DNA from: HXMU1420-13 sp963691715
GTDB taxonomy: Bacteria > Bacteroidota > Rhodothermia > Balneolales > Balneolaceae
Reading direction: 5' to 3'
Assembly: GCA_963691715.1 (NCBI GenBank)
Contig: OY829281.1
Coordinates: 1,054,001-1,118,000 of the forward strand
DNA: 64,000 nt
The position numbers and the translations under genes are program-made. How positions within the stretch are numbered: position 1 is the first letter of the stretch; each line of letters starts with the position of its first letter. Below, piece after piece: positions 1-8,887 of the stretch. The notes below the pieces were generated by a model. That model was not told the origin of the DNA and made no database searches. It saw nothing but the letters and a program-made list of their open reading frames with translations.

Positions 1-1731
1 AGGTCCAATTACAGCACCAATATCACTACCATCAATTTCCATTTTTAAGAATTGAGGTGCATATTCAGATATATTATCACGTGCTGCCGTAATTGTTTTC
101 GCCATTTCACCAAGAATATGCATTCTACCTGCATGAGCTTGTTGCAGAGCTTCTTCAATGGTCTCAAAACTGATGCCTTGTACTTTCATATCCATCTGGC
201 ATGCTGTGATTCCATCGGTAGTTCCTGCTGTTTTGAAGTCCATGTCGCCCATGAAGTCTTCTTCGCCCCGAATATCAGAAAGGATAGCCGTCTTTTCTTC
301 ACCAACAATCATACCCATTGCAATACCTGCAACTGGTTTTTTTAGAGGTACTCCAGCATCCATTAAAGCCATTGAACCTCCACAAACTGAAGCCATAGAT
401 GAAGATCCATTTGATTCTGTGATATCGGATATAATGCGTACTACATATCCAAATTCTTCAAAAGTTGGCATCATCATTCGTAACGAACGCTCGGCGAGGT
501 GACCATGCCCTATTTCCCGGCGACCTGGTCCTCGTAAGAAGCCTGCTTCACCTACGGAGTATGGAGGAAAGTTGTAATGTAAATAAAACTGTTTAGCTTC
601 TTGATCGAACAAAGTATCTACGCTTTGCTCATCGCGACGTGTACCTAGAGTTGCAGAAACAAGTGCTTGGGTTTCGCCACGGGTAAAAATAGAGGAACCA
701 TGAGTACGAGGAATGTAACCAACTTGTGTCCATATGTCACGAATATCGGTCGTTGAACGACCATCAATACGTCTTCCTTTTTCTAGTATCATATTACGAA
801 GCTCGGTTTTTTCAATTTTTCCGAGAATTTTCTTTGCTTCGCTTATTTTACTATCAGCATCTTCGTCATCAACAAGAGCCTCTTCTAGAGCAGCAATAGC
901 AGCTTTCTTAGCTTCTCTGATTTTATCATTGTATTCTTCTTTTCCAAGTCCAATGTTCACAATATCGTTGATAGAAGCTTCTGCCAATTCTTTGACCTTA
1001 GCTTGGAGATCTTCATCAACTTCTGCAGGTATAAATTCACGTTTCGGTTTTCCGAGTTCTTCTCTTAATTCATTTTGGAACGCACATAATTTTTGAATGG
1101 CTTCATGAGCTGCTTTGATAGCTGCAAGCATTTCCGCTTCAGAAATCTCCTGCATTTCGCCTTCGATCATCAGAATACTATCGTCAGTACCTCCAACAAC
1201 CATATCTAAATCACTTTCTTTTAATTCTGAAATGGTGGGATTGATAATAAATTCACCATCAACACGACCAACCCGAACTTCAGCCATTGGTCCGTCGAAA
1301 GGAATATCAGATAAGTGAATAGCTAAAGAAGCTCCCACTCCACCCATTACATCACCATCATTTTCATCATCCGATGAAATAACACTTGAGATTACTTGTG
1401 TATCGCATACATAACCTTTAGGAAATAGAGGGCGTAATACACGATCAATTAAACGACTAGATAATATTTCTTTTTCTGAGGATCGTCCTTCCCTTTTCAT
1501 AAACCCGCCAGGAAAACGCCCAGCTGCAGAAAAACTCTCTTTATGGTCTACGGTTAGAGGGAAAAAATCTTGACCAGGTTTTGGCTCTTTAGCACTTACC
1601 GCGGTACAAAGTACCATGGTGTCACCCATTCTAACAATTACAGAACCATCAGCCTGTTTTGCAATTCTTCCTGTTTCGATAGATAGCACCTTACCTGGTG
1701 CAAATTCTACACTTCTAAAATCTTCTTTCAT
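1..1731 (-). CDS. pnp: Polyribonucleotide nucleotidyltransferase (PNPase), 3' end outside window
   Basis: Phosphorolytic 3'-5' exoribonuclease of RNA decay. The reverse strand is open for 577 codons from an ATG at 1731 to the window edge, so only the N-terminal part of a protein of about 700 residues is present. The first RNase PH domain opens MKEDFRSVEFAPGK and carries the motif GRFPGGFMKREGR. An all-helical linker follows, then the second RNase PH domain with GRRIDGRSTTDIR, RTHGSSIFTRGETQAL and FPPYSVGE. The sequence ends near IDGSDIGAVIGP, the start of the KH domain. It lies downstream of rpsO on the same strand, the classic rpsO-pnp order, but a strong terminator separates the two. Identification is secure. 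Confidence 0.97.
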   Translation of the reverse strand, partial: MKEDFRSVEFAPGKVLSIETGRIAKQADGSVIVRMGDTMVLCTAVSAKEPKPGQDFFPLTVDHKESFSAAGRFPGGFMKREGRSSEKEILSSRLIDRVLRPLFPKGYVCDTQVISSVISSDDENDGDVMGGVGASLAIHLSDIPFDGPMAEVRVGRVDGEFIINPTISELKESDLDMVVGGTDDSILMIEGEMQEISEAEMLAAIKAAHEAIQKLCAFQNELREELGKPKREFIPAEVDEDLQAKVKELAEASINDIVNIGLGKEEYNDKIREAKKAAIAALEEALVDDEDADSKISEAKKILGKIEKTELRNMILEKGRRIDGRSTTDIRDIWTQVGYIPRTHGSSIFTRGETQALVSATLGTRRDEQSVDTLFDQEAKQFYLHYNFPPYSVGEAGFLRGPGRREIGHGHLAERSLRMMMPTFEEFGYVVRIISDITESNGSSSMASVCGGSMALMDAGVPLKKPVAGIAMGMIVGEEKTAILSDIRGEEDFMGDMDFKTAGTTDGITACQMDMKVQGISFETIEEALQQAHAGRMHILGEMAKTITAARDNISEYAPQFLKMEIDGSDIGAVIGP

Positions 1732-1814
1732 TTATTTTATTACTTTTTTGTTGCTTTATCCCAGTCAAATTTTTAGATAAGAATATTAGTAAAATTAATT
1801 GAATCTGGGAGGGA

Positions 1815-1848
1815 ATTAAAAAAGGCTCCGAGTTGACCAGAGCCTTTA
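1815..1848 (-). terminator. Rho-independent terminator of rpsO
   Basis: On the minus strand an AAAGGCTC arm pairs with GAGCCTTT (plus 1840-1847 and 1821-1828) around an 11-nt loop, followed by a run of T. It begins 3 nt after the rpsO stop codon, so most rpsO transcripts probably end before pnp. Confidence 0.85.
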
Positions 1849-1850
1849 AA

Positions 1851-2120
1851 TTATTTTCTAATACCGAGTTCTTTAATAAGTACTCTGTATTTTTGGATGT
1901 CTTTTTTCATTAAGTAGTTGAGCAATCGACGACGCTTACCTACCAATTTTAATAATCCACGGCGAGATGCGTGATCTTTTTTGTTTATTTTTAAATGCTC
2001 TGTCAGATGATTAATTCTGTGAGTAAATAAAGCGATCTGGCCTTCTGTAGTGCCAGTGTTGGCTTCTGCTCCGCCAAATTTTTTAAAAAGTTCTTTTTTT
2101 TCTTCTGCAGTTATGCTCAT
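1851..2120 (-). CDS. rpsO: 30S ribosomal protein S15
   Basis: Primary 16S rRNA-binding protein of the small subunit platform. The 89-residue product has the normal family length and the S15 signature region: TGTTEGQIALFTHRINHLTEHL, with KDHASRRGLLKLVGKRRRLLNYL after it. It is the first gene of the rpsO-pnp pair and is followed at once by a hairpin-plus-T terminator. S15 is known to control its own translation in other bacteria; no leader structure was resolved here. Identification is secure. Confidence 0.97.
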   Translation of the reverse strand: MSITAEEKKELFKKFGGAEANTGTTEGQIALFTHRINHLTEHLKINKKDHASRRGLLKLVGKRRRLLNYLMKKDIQKYRVLIKELGIRK

Positions 2121-2290
2121 TGCAATTTAGTTATAACTAATTTTTAATCGATTTATAAGATGAATAAGATACGTGTTTCTATGTAAAGCAACAATGATGA
2201 TCCAATACATTTATAAATCATGAATAATTTCTTTTACTTCTAGAAATAATTCGCAAAATAATTTTTTATTTAGATATTTAAGTATTTAAT

Positions 2291-2325
2291 TAATAATAAG
2301 AAAGATGGCTAACCAACCATCTTTC
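2291..2325 (-). terminator. Probable terminator of katG
   Basis: A 9-bp stem, GAAAGATGG with CCATCTTTC (plus 2300-2308 and 2317-2325), lies about 17 nt after the katG stop. The tail is T-rich but broken by A, so termination strength is uncertain. Confidence 0.5.
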
Positions 2326-2342
2326 TATCTATTTATACCTTA

Positions 2343-4544
2343 TTATTTTACTTCAAATAAATCAGCATTCATCACCTTTGTAAATGCTCCTACAAAATCA
2401 TGGATCATTTTTTCATGAGCATCATCTGATGCATACACTTCTGAGATTGCTCTAAGTTCTGAATTCGAACCAAAAATTAAATCTGCTCGTGTTCCAGACC
2501 ATTTGATGTCTCCAGACTTTCTATCGCTTCCAACAAACACATCCTGAGCATTTGTAGTAGCAACCCAATTGGTATTTAGATCAAGAATATTTTTGAAAAA
2601 ATCGTTGGTTAATACACCCAGAGTATGTGTGAGCACACCATGCTTAGAGCCATTATAATTAGTATCAAGAACCCGCATCCCTCCTACTAACACGGTCATT
2701 TCTGGTACAGTTAATCCCAATAATTGGGCTTTATCCACAAGCAATTCTTCGGCGGTTATGGAGTACTTTGCATTAAAATAATTTCTAAAGCCATCGGCGA
2801 TAGGTTCTAACCACTTAAATGATTCGACGTCTGTTTCTTCTTGTGAGGCATCCGCTCTACCCGGAGTAAATGGAACCGAAATGTTAACGCCCGCATCTTG
2901 TGCTGCCTTTTCAATGGCTGCAGTTCCACCAAGTACAATTAAATCAGCGATTGATACTTTCTTTGCTGAGTGTGTTTCGTTAAATCCTTGTTGAATCACT
3001 TCTAAAGCGCTCAACACTTTAGATAGTTGCTCTGGGTTATTTACTTCCCAGTTTTTTTGCGGAGAAAGTCGAATTCGACCTCCATTGGCTCCACCTCTTT
3101 TGTCAGAAACACGAAATGTTGAAGCTGAAGCCCATGCAGTAGATACCAGTTCCGAAACCGATAAACCTACATTAAGGATTTGCTCTTTTAAAGATTCAAT
3201 GTCTTGTTCATTGATCAAATCATGATCAATAGCAGGAATGGGATCTTGCCAAATAAGGACTTCTTCGGGAACATCAGCCCCCAAATAAAGGCTTCTTGGC
3301 CCCATATCTCTGTGTGTTAATTTGAACCACGCCCGAGCAAAGGCATCCGCAAACTGATCGGGATGCTCCAAAAAACGTCTAGATATTTTTTCATAATCAG
3401 GATCAACACGGAGAGCTAAGTCTGTAGTTAACATGAATGGTTGATGCTTTTTGCCCGTATCGTGAGCATCTGGCACCGTATCTATACCCCCACCTTCAGT
3501 TGGCTTCCATTGCCATGCTCCCGCTGGACTTTTTTCAAGTTCCCATTCAAAGCCAAATAAATTTTCGAAATACAAATTAGTCCATTCTGTAGGTTTTTGA
3601 GTCCAAGTTCCTTCTAAGCCAGATGTAATGGTATCGTTACTATGCCCAGTACCATGTTCGCTTGCCCAACCCTGCCCCATTTGAGTGATGTCGGCAGCTT
3701 CAGGATCCGCTCCAAGTTTAGACTCAAGATCTGCTCCATGAGCCTTACCGAAAGTATGCCCACCAGCGATTAATGCTACCGTTTCTTCATCATTCATAGC
3801 CATGCGCGCAAATGTTTGACGAATATAGTGCGCAGATTTTGCGGGATCAGGCTCTCCATTAGGTCCTTCAGGATTTACATAAATCAATCCCATGTGATCG
3901 GCACCTAATGTTTGTTCTAATTCACCATCAGCTGAGTGTCGGCTTGATCCTAACCACTCCGATTCCGAACCCCAGTAAATATCCTCTTCAGGCTCCCAGA
4001 CATCCGCTCTACCGCCAGCAAATCCAAATGTTTTGAATCCCATTGATTCAAGCGCAACGTTTCCTGCAAGAATCATTAAATCAGCCCAAGAAAGTTTCTT
4101 CCCATATTTTTGCTTTATTGGCCAAAGTAATAATCGGGCTTTATCTAAATTCACATTATCTGGCCAGCTATTTAAGGGTGCGAAGCGCTGAGTTCCTGCT
4201 CCACCGCCTCCACGACCATCTGTTACGCGATAAGTACCCGCGCTATGCCAGGCCATGCGAATCATAAATGGTCCATAATGCCCAAAATCTGCAGGCCACC
4301 AATCTTGGGAATCGGTCATCAGATCACATAAATCATTTTTTACTGCCTCAAGGTCTAGACTTAGGAATTCATCTGCATAATTATAGTCTTCACCCATTGG
4401 ATCAGAAAGATTAGAATGTTGTCTTAGAATATTTAAATTCAGTTTATTAGGCCACCATTCTCTGTTTCTAGTACCACCAGTTTGTTTTATTGAACCATTA
4501 TGAAATGGGCATTTGTTTATATCGCCCGATAAATTATCACTCAT
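2343..4544 (-). CDS. katG: Catalase-peroxidase
   Basis: Bifunctional haem enzyme that removes hydrogen peroxide by catalase and broad peroxidase activity. The 733-residue product is full length with the usual duplicated fold. The distal haem motif is MIRMAWHSAGTYR (Arg, Trp, His). The Tyr of LIYVNPEGPNGEPDP and the Met of FARMAMND complete the Trp-Tyr-Met adduct required for catalase activity. The proximal His is in AGGHTFGKAHG. The C-terminal half repeats the fold (VSTAWASASTFR) without a haem site. There is no signal peptide, so it is cytoplasmic. It is divergent from the GPH symporter across 200 bp; no clear OxyR or PerR site was recognised. Confidence 0.97.
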   Translation of the reverse strand: MSDNLSGDINKCPFHNGSIKQTGGTRNREWWPNKLNLNILRQHSNLSDPMGEDYNYADEFLSLDLEAVKNDLCDLMTDSQDWWPADFGHYGPFMIRMAWHSAGTYRVTDGRGGGGAGTQRFAPLNSWPDNVNLDKARLLLWPIKQKYGKKLSWADLMILAGNVALESMGFKTFGFAGGRADVWEPEEDIYWGSESEWLGSSRHSADGELEQTLGADHMGLIYVNPEGPNGEPDPAKSAHYIRQTFARMAMNDEETVALIAGGHTFGKAHGADLESKLGADPEAADITQMGQGWASEHGTGHSNDTITSGLEGTWTQKPTEWTNLYFENLFGFEWELEKSPAGAWQWKPTEGGGIDTVPDAHDTGKKHQPFMLTTDLALRVDPDYEKISRRFLEHPDQFADAFARAWFKLTHRDMGPRSLYLGADVPEEVLIWQDPIPAIDHDLINEQDIESLKEQILNVGLSVSELVSTAWASASTFRVSDKRGGANGGRIRLSPQKNWEVNNPEQLSKVLSALEVIQQGFNETHSAKKVSIADLIVLGGTAAIEKAAQDAGVNISVPFTPGRADASQEETDVESFKWLEPIADGFRNYFNAKYSITAEELLVDKAQLLGLTVPEMTVLVGGMRVLDTNYNGSKHGVLTHTLGVLTNDFFKNILDLNTNWVATTNAQDVFVGSDRKSGDIKWSGTRADLIFGSNSELRAISEVYASDDAHEKMIHDFVGAFTKVMNADLFEVK

Positions 4545-4647
4545 TGTTAATGCTTATTTATTGTTCTTTTATCTGTTTATGCGATGAAAATAAGATATCT
4601 GGTAATGAGTAGGATATTGATTGTTCTTATGAGCCTAATAAATACAA

Positions 4648-4661
4648 GAAAAGCGCTTTAT
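4648..4661. promoter_or_regulatory. Candidate LacI-family operator
   Basis: A perfect 10-bp palindrome AAAGCGCTTT (4650-4659) lies about 90 bp before the symporter start, in the region shared with divergent katG. LacI/CcpA-type regulators bind even palindromes with a central CG flanked by A/T-rich arms. The likely target is the sugar symporter. A LacI-family gene lies at 33.4 kb, but nothing ties that protein to this site. Confidence 0.4.
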
Positions 4662-4745
4662 CATTGTGATCTGGTTTTCCTACCTTCCATGTGTAACGCA
4701 TTTACAAATTTAAGTTGGTACAATAATATTTAAACACTCTTCTAC

Positions 4746-6224
4746 ATGGAAGCATCTACTCCAAAATTATCTTTTCGTGAAAAATTCGGTTATGGACTTG
4801 GTGATACTGCTTGTCACTTTGCTTGGGATATGGCCGGAATGTTTTTATTCTTCTTTTTTACCGATGTGTATGGCATCACAGCTGCTATGGCTGGTACAAT
4901 TATGCTTGTAGCGCGTGTATGGGATGCTATCTCTGATCCTTTGATTGGAATAATTTCGGATCGAACGAACACCAAATACGGTAAATTTCGACCTTATATG
5001 ATCTGGTTTGCCCTACCCTTGGGAGCTTCATTGATTCTACTATTTACTACCCCAGATTTTGATGAAACGGCAAAGATCGTCTGGGCAACCAGTATGTACC
5101 TTCTTCTTAGCACTATGTACACTGCTGTGAATCTCCCTTTTTCTGCACTCTCTGGAGTAATGACAGACGATTCAACCGAACGAACACAATTGAATCAATA
5201 CCGCTTCTTTTTAGGCTTCATTGGTATGTTCATAGTTAGTTTTACCATGTTATTTAAAAATATGCTTATTTTAGACGAAGTACTTTTATTTGCACAAAAT
5301 GCAAACCTTCCAGCCGAGGCCCTAGAATATATTAAAGCCTACAATTGGGGTGAGGCTCGACTATTAGATACAACGGGTGAATTGGCCAATGTAATAGTTA
5401 CCGAAGAACGCAAGGCGTTTCAATTAATAGCCATTGAAATGGCCATTTTGGGTACTATTTTGCTCGTCTATTCCTTCTACACTACTAAAGAACGAATACA
5501 ACCCCCTGTAAATCAGCAATCCAATTTAATGGAAGATGTGAAGAATGTATTTGGGGTAAAAGCATGGTTCATTCTATTTGTTTTAGGTATCATCACCTTT
5601 GTTTTAATAAACATTCAAGGAGCAGTAATTAATCAATACTTTAAATACTACGTAGGTCGTGAAAACGATGCCACTCTTCTATATACCCTTACTACCATTT
5701 CACTCATCATTGGGGTTTTACTTGCAACCCCACTAACGAAGCGTTTCGAAAAGAAAAACGTGTATTTAGTATGCTCCGTAATTTCGGGATTACTAACTAT
5801 GGCATTATACCTACCAGGTCCTGATGATGTCGTTTTACTACATGTACTAAATGTATCATCGAAATTAGCAATCGCACCAACTATTCCTTTGCTTTGGGCT
5901 ATGATTGCGGACACAGCTGACTTTTCGGAGTGGAAAAATAATCGCCGTGCTACTGGTTTGTTTTTCTCGGCAACAACATTTGCCCAGAAAATAGGTGGCG
6001 GTGTAGCAGTTGGACTAGCGGGATGGTTGTTAACCATTGCCAATTATGATGGAGCGGCTATTCAACAAACAGCTGAAGCTATAACATCCATTAAACTTTC
6101 TTTTTCTGTTATACCTGGTGCTTTATACCTGCTCACAGGGGGATTACTTTTCTTTTATGATCTTAGTGATGAAAAGGTGGAAACGATAAAGATGGAATTA
6201 TCACAACGTAGAGCGGAAAGTTAA
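4746..6224 (+). CDS. GPH-family (MelB-like) sugar:cation symporter
   Basis: Inner-membrane transporter of the glycoside-pentoside-hexuronide:cation symporter family within the MFS fold. The 492 residues form about 12 hydrophobic segments. Family marks are GYGLGDTACHFAWD at the N-terminus, the cation and sugar-binding region RVWDAISDPLIGIISDRT, the loop TKYGKFRPYMIW, and the later WAMIADTADFSEW. The extra hydrophilic stretch between the two halves (about residues 180-230) is typical of Bacteroidota members. The substrate cannot be read from sequence. The stop overlaps the next start by one base (TAATG), so it is coupled to the VOC gene. A LacI-type palindrome lies upstream. Confidence 0.88.
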   Translation: MEASTPKLSFREKFGYGLGDTACHFAWDMAGMFLFFFFTDVYGITAAMAGTIMLVARVWDAISDPLIGIISDRTNTKYGKFRPYMIWFALPLGASLILLFTTPDFDETAKIVWATSMYLLLSTMYTAVNLPFSALSGVMTDDSTERTQLNQYRFFLGFIGMFIVSFTMLFKNMLILDEVLLFAQNANLPAEALEYIKAYNWGEARLLDTTGELANVIVTEERKAFQLIAIEMAILGTILLVYSFYTTKERIQPPVNQQSNLMEDVKNVFGVKAWFILFVLGIITFVLINIQGAVINQYFKYYVGRENDATLLYTLTTISLIIGVLLATPLTKRFEKKNVYLVCSVISGLLTMALYLPGPDDVVLLHVLNVSSKLAIAPTIPLLWAMIADTADFSEWKNNRRATGLFFSATTFAQKIGGGVAVGLAGWLLTIANYDGAAIQQTAEAITSIKLSFSVIPGALYLLTGGLLFFYDLSDEKVETIKMELSQRRAES

Positions 6225-6622
6225 TGAAAGTACGATTTGATATGATCGGATTATTTGTATCCGATCTTTCTAACATGGTGAACTTTTATAGGGATGTAGT
6301 AGGTCTTGAAATCGATTGGGATGGGAATGGTCCGTACGCTGAATTTAAGCATGATGGGATTCGTTTTTCGATGTTTCAACGTGAACAACTTGCAAGTCTA
6401 TTGGGGCAAGAACCTTCTTTTCCAAAGGGAATTAATGGGACCTTTGAGTTAGCGATAAATGTAGGGGAGCCAACCAATGTAGATGCTACCTTTGAGACCA
6501 TGCTTGATGGTGGCGCTAGTGAAATTTATACACCTAGAGATGAACCTTGGAATATGCGATCTGCTATGGTTACTGATCCAGAAGGCAACCTTATTGAAAT
6601 TGCCTCTGATTTTTGGGAATAG
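6224..6622 (+). CDS. VOC-family protein (glyoxalase/dioxygenase superfamily)
   Basis: A 132-residue single vicinal-oxygen-chelate protein with the paired beta-alpha-beta-beta-beta fold. The first half reads IGLFVSDLSNMVNFYRDVVGLE and the end is AMVTDPEGNLIEIASDFWE, where the Glu of LIEIA is a usual metal ligand. Members bind a divalent metal and act as glyoxalases, isomerases, dioxygenases or resistance proteins, so no reaction can be assigned. Translational coupling to the symporter suggests a role with the imported compound. It is the last core gene before the 6.6-14.6 kb accessory island. Confidence 0.8.
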   Translation: MKVRFDMIGLFVSDLSNMVNFYRDVVGLEIDWDGNGPYAEFKHDGIRFSMFQREQLASLLGQEPSFPKGINGTFELAINVGEPTNVDATFETMLDGGASEIYTPRDEPWNMRSAMVTDPEGNLIEIASDFWE

Positions 6623-7021
6623 TGAAGTAGAAATTTAAATGAGTTTTCTTGTTTCTACAACGATGACTTTTTTGTTTCATACTTCATTTCTTTCTCATTT
6701 CGATCCCGATTCATCGGGAGAGAAATCTACCCATCTGCTTTGCTATATGGCTTGTCTGAGATCAACTAATCACTCCTTACAGATTCTGGATCGAGTCCAG
6801 AATGACCACGGGGTGGTTTAGGATGTGTTTTTTTAAAGTAGTCATGCTGAACGGTGCCAAGGGCACCCCTTTGGGGGATTCAGCATCTGTTGTGCATGGC
6901 TTTGTGTTGTGGCTTGCCTGCGATGAACGAATCACTCCCTACAGATTCTGGATATCCCATGGGGATGCCCAGCAATTTCCAGAATGACGACGGGGTGGTT
7001 TAGGATGTATTTTTTAAAGTG

Positions 7022-7398
7022 GTCATGCTGAAGCAATTCAGCATCTGTGGTGCGTGGCTTTGTGTTGTGGCTTGTCTGAGATCAACGAATCACTCCTTAC
7101 AGATTCTGGATCTCACAAAGGGATGCTCTGCAGCGTCCAGAATGACCACGGGGTGGTTAACGGTAAGATTGCATTTTTATGCATCTAGATTCCCGCCTAC
7201 GCGGGAATGATCATTACTCGCCAGGTTCTTTATTAAAAAAGTCATCCCGCAGCGAAAGCCGGGATCTGGATGGTTATGCAAGCATCGATTTTATTCATAT
7301 CTAGATTCCCTCTTGCGAAGTAATTATGGTAAGTATGGTTTTGTAGATTTACTGATGGATGACCTTTATGCCTACTTACCTTTCTAGAGTCACTCCGA
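7022..7398 (+). repeat. Direct duplication, copy 1
   Basis: This stretch recurs at 7691-8067. From 7061 to 7398 the offset is a constant 669 bases, with one difference noticed by eye (CTCACAAAG against CTCCCAAAG). It contains R2, R1 and two R3 palindromes plus about 90 bp of non-palindromic DNA, so the whole block was copied, not just a hairpin. Confidence 0.85.
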
Positions 7399-7690
7399 TC
7401 CCGATTCATCGGGAGAGGAGTCTACCCATCTGCTTTGCTATACGGCTAGCCTGCGATGAACGAATCACTCCCTACAGATTCTGGATATCCCATGGGGATG
7501 CCCAGCAATTTCCAGAATGACGACGGGGTGGTTTGGGGTTTATTTTTTAGTAGTCATGCTGAACGAGATTCAGCATCTGTGGTGCGTGGCTTTGTGTTGT
7601 GGCTTGCCTGCGATGAACGAATCACTTCTTACAGATTCTGGATCGAGTCCAGAATGACGACGAGGTGGTTTGGGGTTTATTTTTTAGTAG

Positions 7691-8067
7691 TCATGCTGAA
7701 CGAGATTCAGCATCTGTGGTGCGTGGCTTTGTGTTGTGGCTTGTCTGAGATCAACGAATCACTCCTTACAGATTCTGGATCTCCCAAAGGGATGCTCTGC
7801 AGCGTCCAGAATGACCACGGGGTGGTTAACGGTAAGATTGCATTTTTATGCATCTAGATTCCCGCCTACGCGGGAATGATCATTACTCGCCAGGTTCTTT
7901 ATTAAAAAAGTCATCCCGCAGCGAAAGCCGGGATCTGGATGGTTATGCAAGCATCGATTTTATTCATATCTAGATTCCCTCTTGCGAAGTAATTATGGTA
8001 AGTATGGTTTTGTAGATTTACTGATGGATGACCTTTATGCCTACTTACCTTTCTAGAGTCACTCCGA
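7691..8067 (+). repeat. Direct duplication, copy 2
   Basis: Second copy of the block at 7022-7398. Identity ends abruptly inside CACTCCGA. After that, copy 1 runs into an R3 palindrome and copy 2 into unrelated sequence. The near identity points to a recent event. Confidence 0.85.
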
Positions 8068-8257
8068 GGAGTCTTCACATTGGTGTTGCGCCAAGAAATC
8101 TATTGGAAAGCCCGAACCCGACCGCAATTCCCTCCTGCTTACCATCGATAATTTTATTAAGGCCACCAAACCTAAAGCTATTCAGTAACCACTGGAAGCT
8201 GGAGCTTCTACCGATCCATCAGGACATTGCGCAGCGGAGCTACGCAACGTGAGAAAT

Positions 8258-8779
8258 CTATTTAAGATAATTTTTTTGATCAAAAACTTTTAATTCAAGT
8301 TTTGTTCCTAGATAATGAATAAGTAATGAGGTATCCTGTTGTGCCTCTACCCATATAATATTTGCGTTAAATAGCCCATAAAACCCAGTAAAATCAATAA
8401 AATAACTAGCTAATTCTTCCGACACTTTATATCTGCGAAAATGTTTAAAATTATCAAAATTAGGAAGTGGTGCTTCAAATTGGCAAAGATCAATATTTTC
8501 TTCATTGCAATCATCAATCGGCAAGTAATTTTTTTGATAAACAGAATCTGTTTTATAAATATCTATTTCAAAATAAAAAACGGTATCGATTGAATTTTTG
8601 ATATCGAAATCGGTGTAAGCTGTAGCAAGATATTTCCCATCTGATGTTGATGTTGATATGTATGTATACAGAGATAAATTAGTATCAAAATCGTTTTTAG
8701 TGTCCATATTTTCCGTCTTAAAATCCGAACATCCATTGATGACAAAAAATGCATAAAATATTACTAATATATTCTTCAT
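8258..8779 (-). CDS. Unrecognised lipoprotein, last gene of the small-gene array
   Basis: A 173-residue product with a lipoprotein signal peptide, MKNILVIFYAFFVINGC, whose lipobox Cys is residue 17. It is probably anchored in the outer membrane or periplasm. The mature part is acidic and beta-rich, with no family recognised. It is the 3'-most of seven same-strand genes in the array. A collapsed R4 element lies just upstream, and an R4-like palindrome follows the stop at about 8225-8250. Codon use is very AT-rich compared with the core genes. Confidence 0.7.
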   Translation of the reverse strand: MKNILVIFYAFFVINGCSDFKTENMDTKNDFDTNLSLYTYISTSTSDGKYLATAYTDFDIKNSIDTVFYFEIDIYKTDSVYQKNYLPIDDCNEENIDLCQFEAPLPNFDNFKHFRRYKVSEELASYFIDFTGFYGLFNANIIWVEAQQDTSLLIHYLGTKLELKVFDQKNYLK

Positions 8780-8805
8780 AAATTTTAATTTAATTTTTGA
8801 TTTAC

Positions 8806-8823
8806 CCTAGTTCCGTAGCTAGG
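8806..8823. repeat. R4 remnant (joined ends only)
   Basis: CCTAGTTCCGTAGCTAGG is an 18-bp palindrome made of the two ends of the R4 element with the interior missing. It is followed by TTAAAAC, as in the full copies. It lies between two genes of the array. Confidence 0.6.
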
Positions 8824-8838
8824 TTAAAACCACCCCGA

Positions 8839-8887
8839 CTGCCCGCATTGGCAGGTTTTTATTGTTCACAAGCTTGCGCCATATTGG
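8839..8887 (+). repeat. R5 repeat, copy a
   Basis: Contains CTGCC and GGCAG arms, then GTTTTTATTGTTCACA, then AGCTTGCGCCATATTGG. It overlaps the stop codon of the gene at 8866-9411, whose last residues (NQYGASL) are encoded by the repeat. Confidence 0.8.

Larger units (their letters stand above)
6623..8257. repeat. Intergenic cluster of REP-like palindromes (families R1, R2, R3)
   Basis: No credible gene is present in these 1.6 kb. R1 is a palindrome with arms ATTCTGGA and TCCAGAAT, usually preceded by AATCACTCC and followed by GACGACGGGGTGGTT. Six copies have arms at 6783-6803, 6945-6985, 7103-7143, 7478-7518, 7635-7655 and 7772-7812. R2 is a hairpin of type CATGCTGAA...TTCAGCATCTG at about 6842-6892, 7022-7046, 7553-7578 and 7690-7716. 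R3 comprises CCCG-type palindromes at 6702-6722, 7187-7210, 7241-7268, 7396-7416, 7856-7879 and 7910-7937. The part at 8068-8257 is not repeated; near its end a GC-rich palindrome resembles the R4 end in reverse orientation. Confidence 0.85.

Noticed and set aside
52..1318. Plus-strand frames at the left edge of the window
   Set aside because: They are antisense to pnp, whose reverse-strand frame is intact and recognisable over the whole interval.
3900..4267. Plus-strand frame opposite katG
   Set aside because: It is a shadow of the highly conserved katG coding region.
5648..6043. Minus-strand frame of 131 codons inside the symporter gene
   Set aside because: It is antisense to conserved transmembrane segments of the symporter. 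The composition follows the codon pattern of the real gene.
6639..8252. Several plus-strand frames of 60-133 codons in the repeat cluster
   Set aside because: They are made of the R1-R3 palindromes, repeat the same peptide pieces, and end wherever copies change. They have no ribosome-binding site or family similarity.
8028..8252. Frame of 74 codons ending at 8252
   Set aside because: It starts inside the duplicated block and ends in a palindrome, and the protein has no recognisable features. No decayed parent gene could be identified either.
6623..8257. CRISPR array
   Set aside because: The repeats are palindromes with variable loops and irregular spacing, and the spacers between them are themselves repeated. 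No cas gene is present.
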